DNA of 15,324 nt. It comes from JBOGWP01 sp050693875 (GTDB lineage: Bacteria; Actinomycetota; CADDZG01; JAHWKV01; JBOGWP01). The stretch is from contig JBOGWP010000019.1 of NCBI GenBank assembly GCA_050693875.1, positions 1 through 15,324 on the forward strand, in the 5' to 3' direction. This document shows positions 14,820-15,324 of this stretch, piece after piece. The translations under genes and the position numbers were made by a program. The stretch's first letter is position 1; every line of letters starts with the position of its first letter. Below the pieces are notes generated by a model that saw only the letters and a program-made list of their open reading frames with translations, was not told the origin of the DNA and ran no database searches.

Positions 14820-15090
14820 GCTCGCCCTCGGTGATCGTGCAGGAGGTCCGACACGGGTCCCGCGATCCTTGTCGGATGCGTTGCGCCCTCTTTCGTTCTC
14901 GTGCCGCAGTGACCAAACCCTCTGCGACGAGGCGTCGTGGATGCGCCCTCCCCCAACGGGGACCAGGCGGACGACCGCCCGCTCCCGATCGTCACGACCA
15001 CCTCTCGCCGCCGGGTACGCGCTCCAGGTACCGGCTGAGATGGTCCCGCAGCGCCCGCACGCCCACGTCCAAGGCAGCCCTCCCGACAAC
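14820..15090 (-). pseudogene. Frameshifted Phd/YefM-type antitoxin relic
   Basis: Reading the minus strand across frames restores a type II antitoxin: DVGVRALRDHLSRYLERVPGGE (about 15073-15008), then VVVT, then in the next frame DRERAVVRLVPVGGGRIHDA (about 14994-14935), then LVAEGLVTAARERKRA, and last IAGPVSDLLHDHRG (about 14867-14826). This is the order of a typical actinobacterial Phd/YefM antitoxin (VxVRELRDHLSRYL ... VVVTDRGRPVARLVP ... GSVSDLVxEQR). At least four frame changes are needed, there is no ATG in the first frame, and no PIN toxin can be recognised after it. It lies immediately upstream of yajC. Family assignment is by pattern only. Confidence 0.6.
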
Positions 15091-15324
15091 GGCATTTGAT
15101 GGCCACGTTCATGGTGACTCCCGCCCGCAAGAGAGCGGCGACACCGAGAAGGAGCGGCCCCCGCTAGGCTAGCGTTAGCGAGCGACCTCAGACCGCCGAG
15201 CTCTTCACAGCCTGAGCGCGCCGCTGGGTTCTCTTCGCGGAACCGTGGTCTGAGCTCACTCGCATGAAACCCCGGGCTGGCGCAAAGTAGGTCCCACACG
15301 CGGACGAGGGGACGGATTCGCCCC
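15091..15324. other. Region right of the antitoxin relic with no recognised gene
   Basis: Open frames cross this stretch on both strands, but none shows a family motif, a ribosome binding site with a sensible start or an amino-acid composition like the neighbours. Short local dyads such as CTAG/CTAG at 15166-15173 occur. Nothing here can be annotated from sequence alone. Confidence 0.4.

Noticed and set aside
14703..15299. 198-codon minus-strand frame upstream of yajC
   Set aside because: Only part of it (DRERAVVRLVP) makes sense, as one segment of the frameshifted antitoxin; the rest is low-information Arg/Gly/Ser sequence.
15290..15324. Possible tRNA T-arm on the minus strand at the window edge (CGAATCC)
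   Set aside because: The TTC of the T-loop is missing and the stem is only four pairs with a nine-base loop; no D or anticodon arm is in the window.

Overview
The window is a high-GC (about 70 percent by eye) chromosomal segment, most likely from an uncultured member of the Actinomycetota. The order yajC-secD/F-apt-rel-dtd ... hisS-aspS-rarA is a classic actinobacterial block. The SecD and SecF motifs, the frequent GTG starts and the leaderless-looking promoters point the same way. I cannot place it more finely than phylum.

Layout, left to right. (1) Positions 1-389 hold no gene; the first 165 bases carry copies of a palindromic intergenic repeat. (2) Positions 390-1668 (+) are a class III adenylate/guanylate cyclase gene broken by about five frameshifts. 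(3) Positions 1790-5588 plus hisS to 6850 (-) form a tightly packed unit, hisS-aspS-rarA-vapB-vapC: two aminoacyl-tRNA synthetases, a replication-fork AAA+ ATPase and a type II toxin-antitoxin pair. (4) Positions 6851-7048 are a divergent control region with two perfect dyads. (5) Positions 7049-8285 (+) hold a cytoplasmic trypsin-like serine protease with an intact His-Asp-Ser triad. It is followed by a 71-residue protein that seems to start at ATC and resembles the protease's own N-terminal domain. (6) Positions 8366-11144 (-) are rel-dtd (alarmone metabolism and D-aminoacyl-tRNA editing). (7) Positions 11145-11278 are a gap with two more hairpin repeats. (8) Positions 11279-14672 (-) are yajC-secDF-apt, with SecD and SecF fused in one polypeptide. 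(9) Positions 14820-15090 (-) are a frameshifted Phd/YefM-type antitoxin relic; the rest to 15324 shows no convincing gene.

Most of the genes serve core cell biology: protein export (YajC, SecDF), purine salvage (Apt), stringent response (Rel), translation quality (Dtd, HisRS, AspRS) and fork maintenance (RarA). AspRS carries both residues associated with the non-discriminating type, so the organism probably makes Asn-tRNA by transamidation. The accessory items (broken cyclase, vapBC, protease pair, broken antitoxin) sit at the edges of or inside the conserved block and look like insertions into it. The best candidate for something undescribed is the protease plus its small companion (7049-8285). 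Second is the dispersed GAGCGAAGCGAG / GAA-triloop hairpin repeat.
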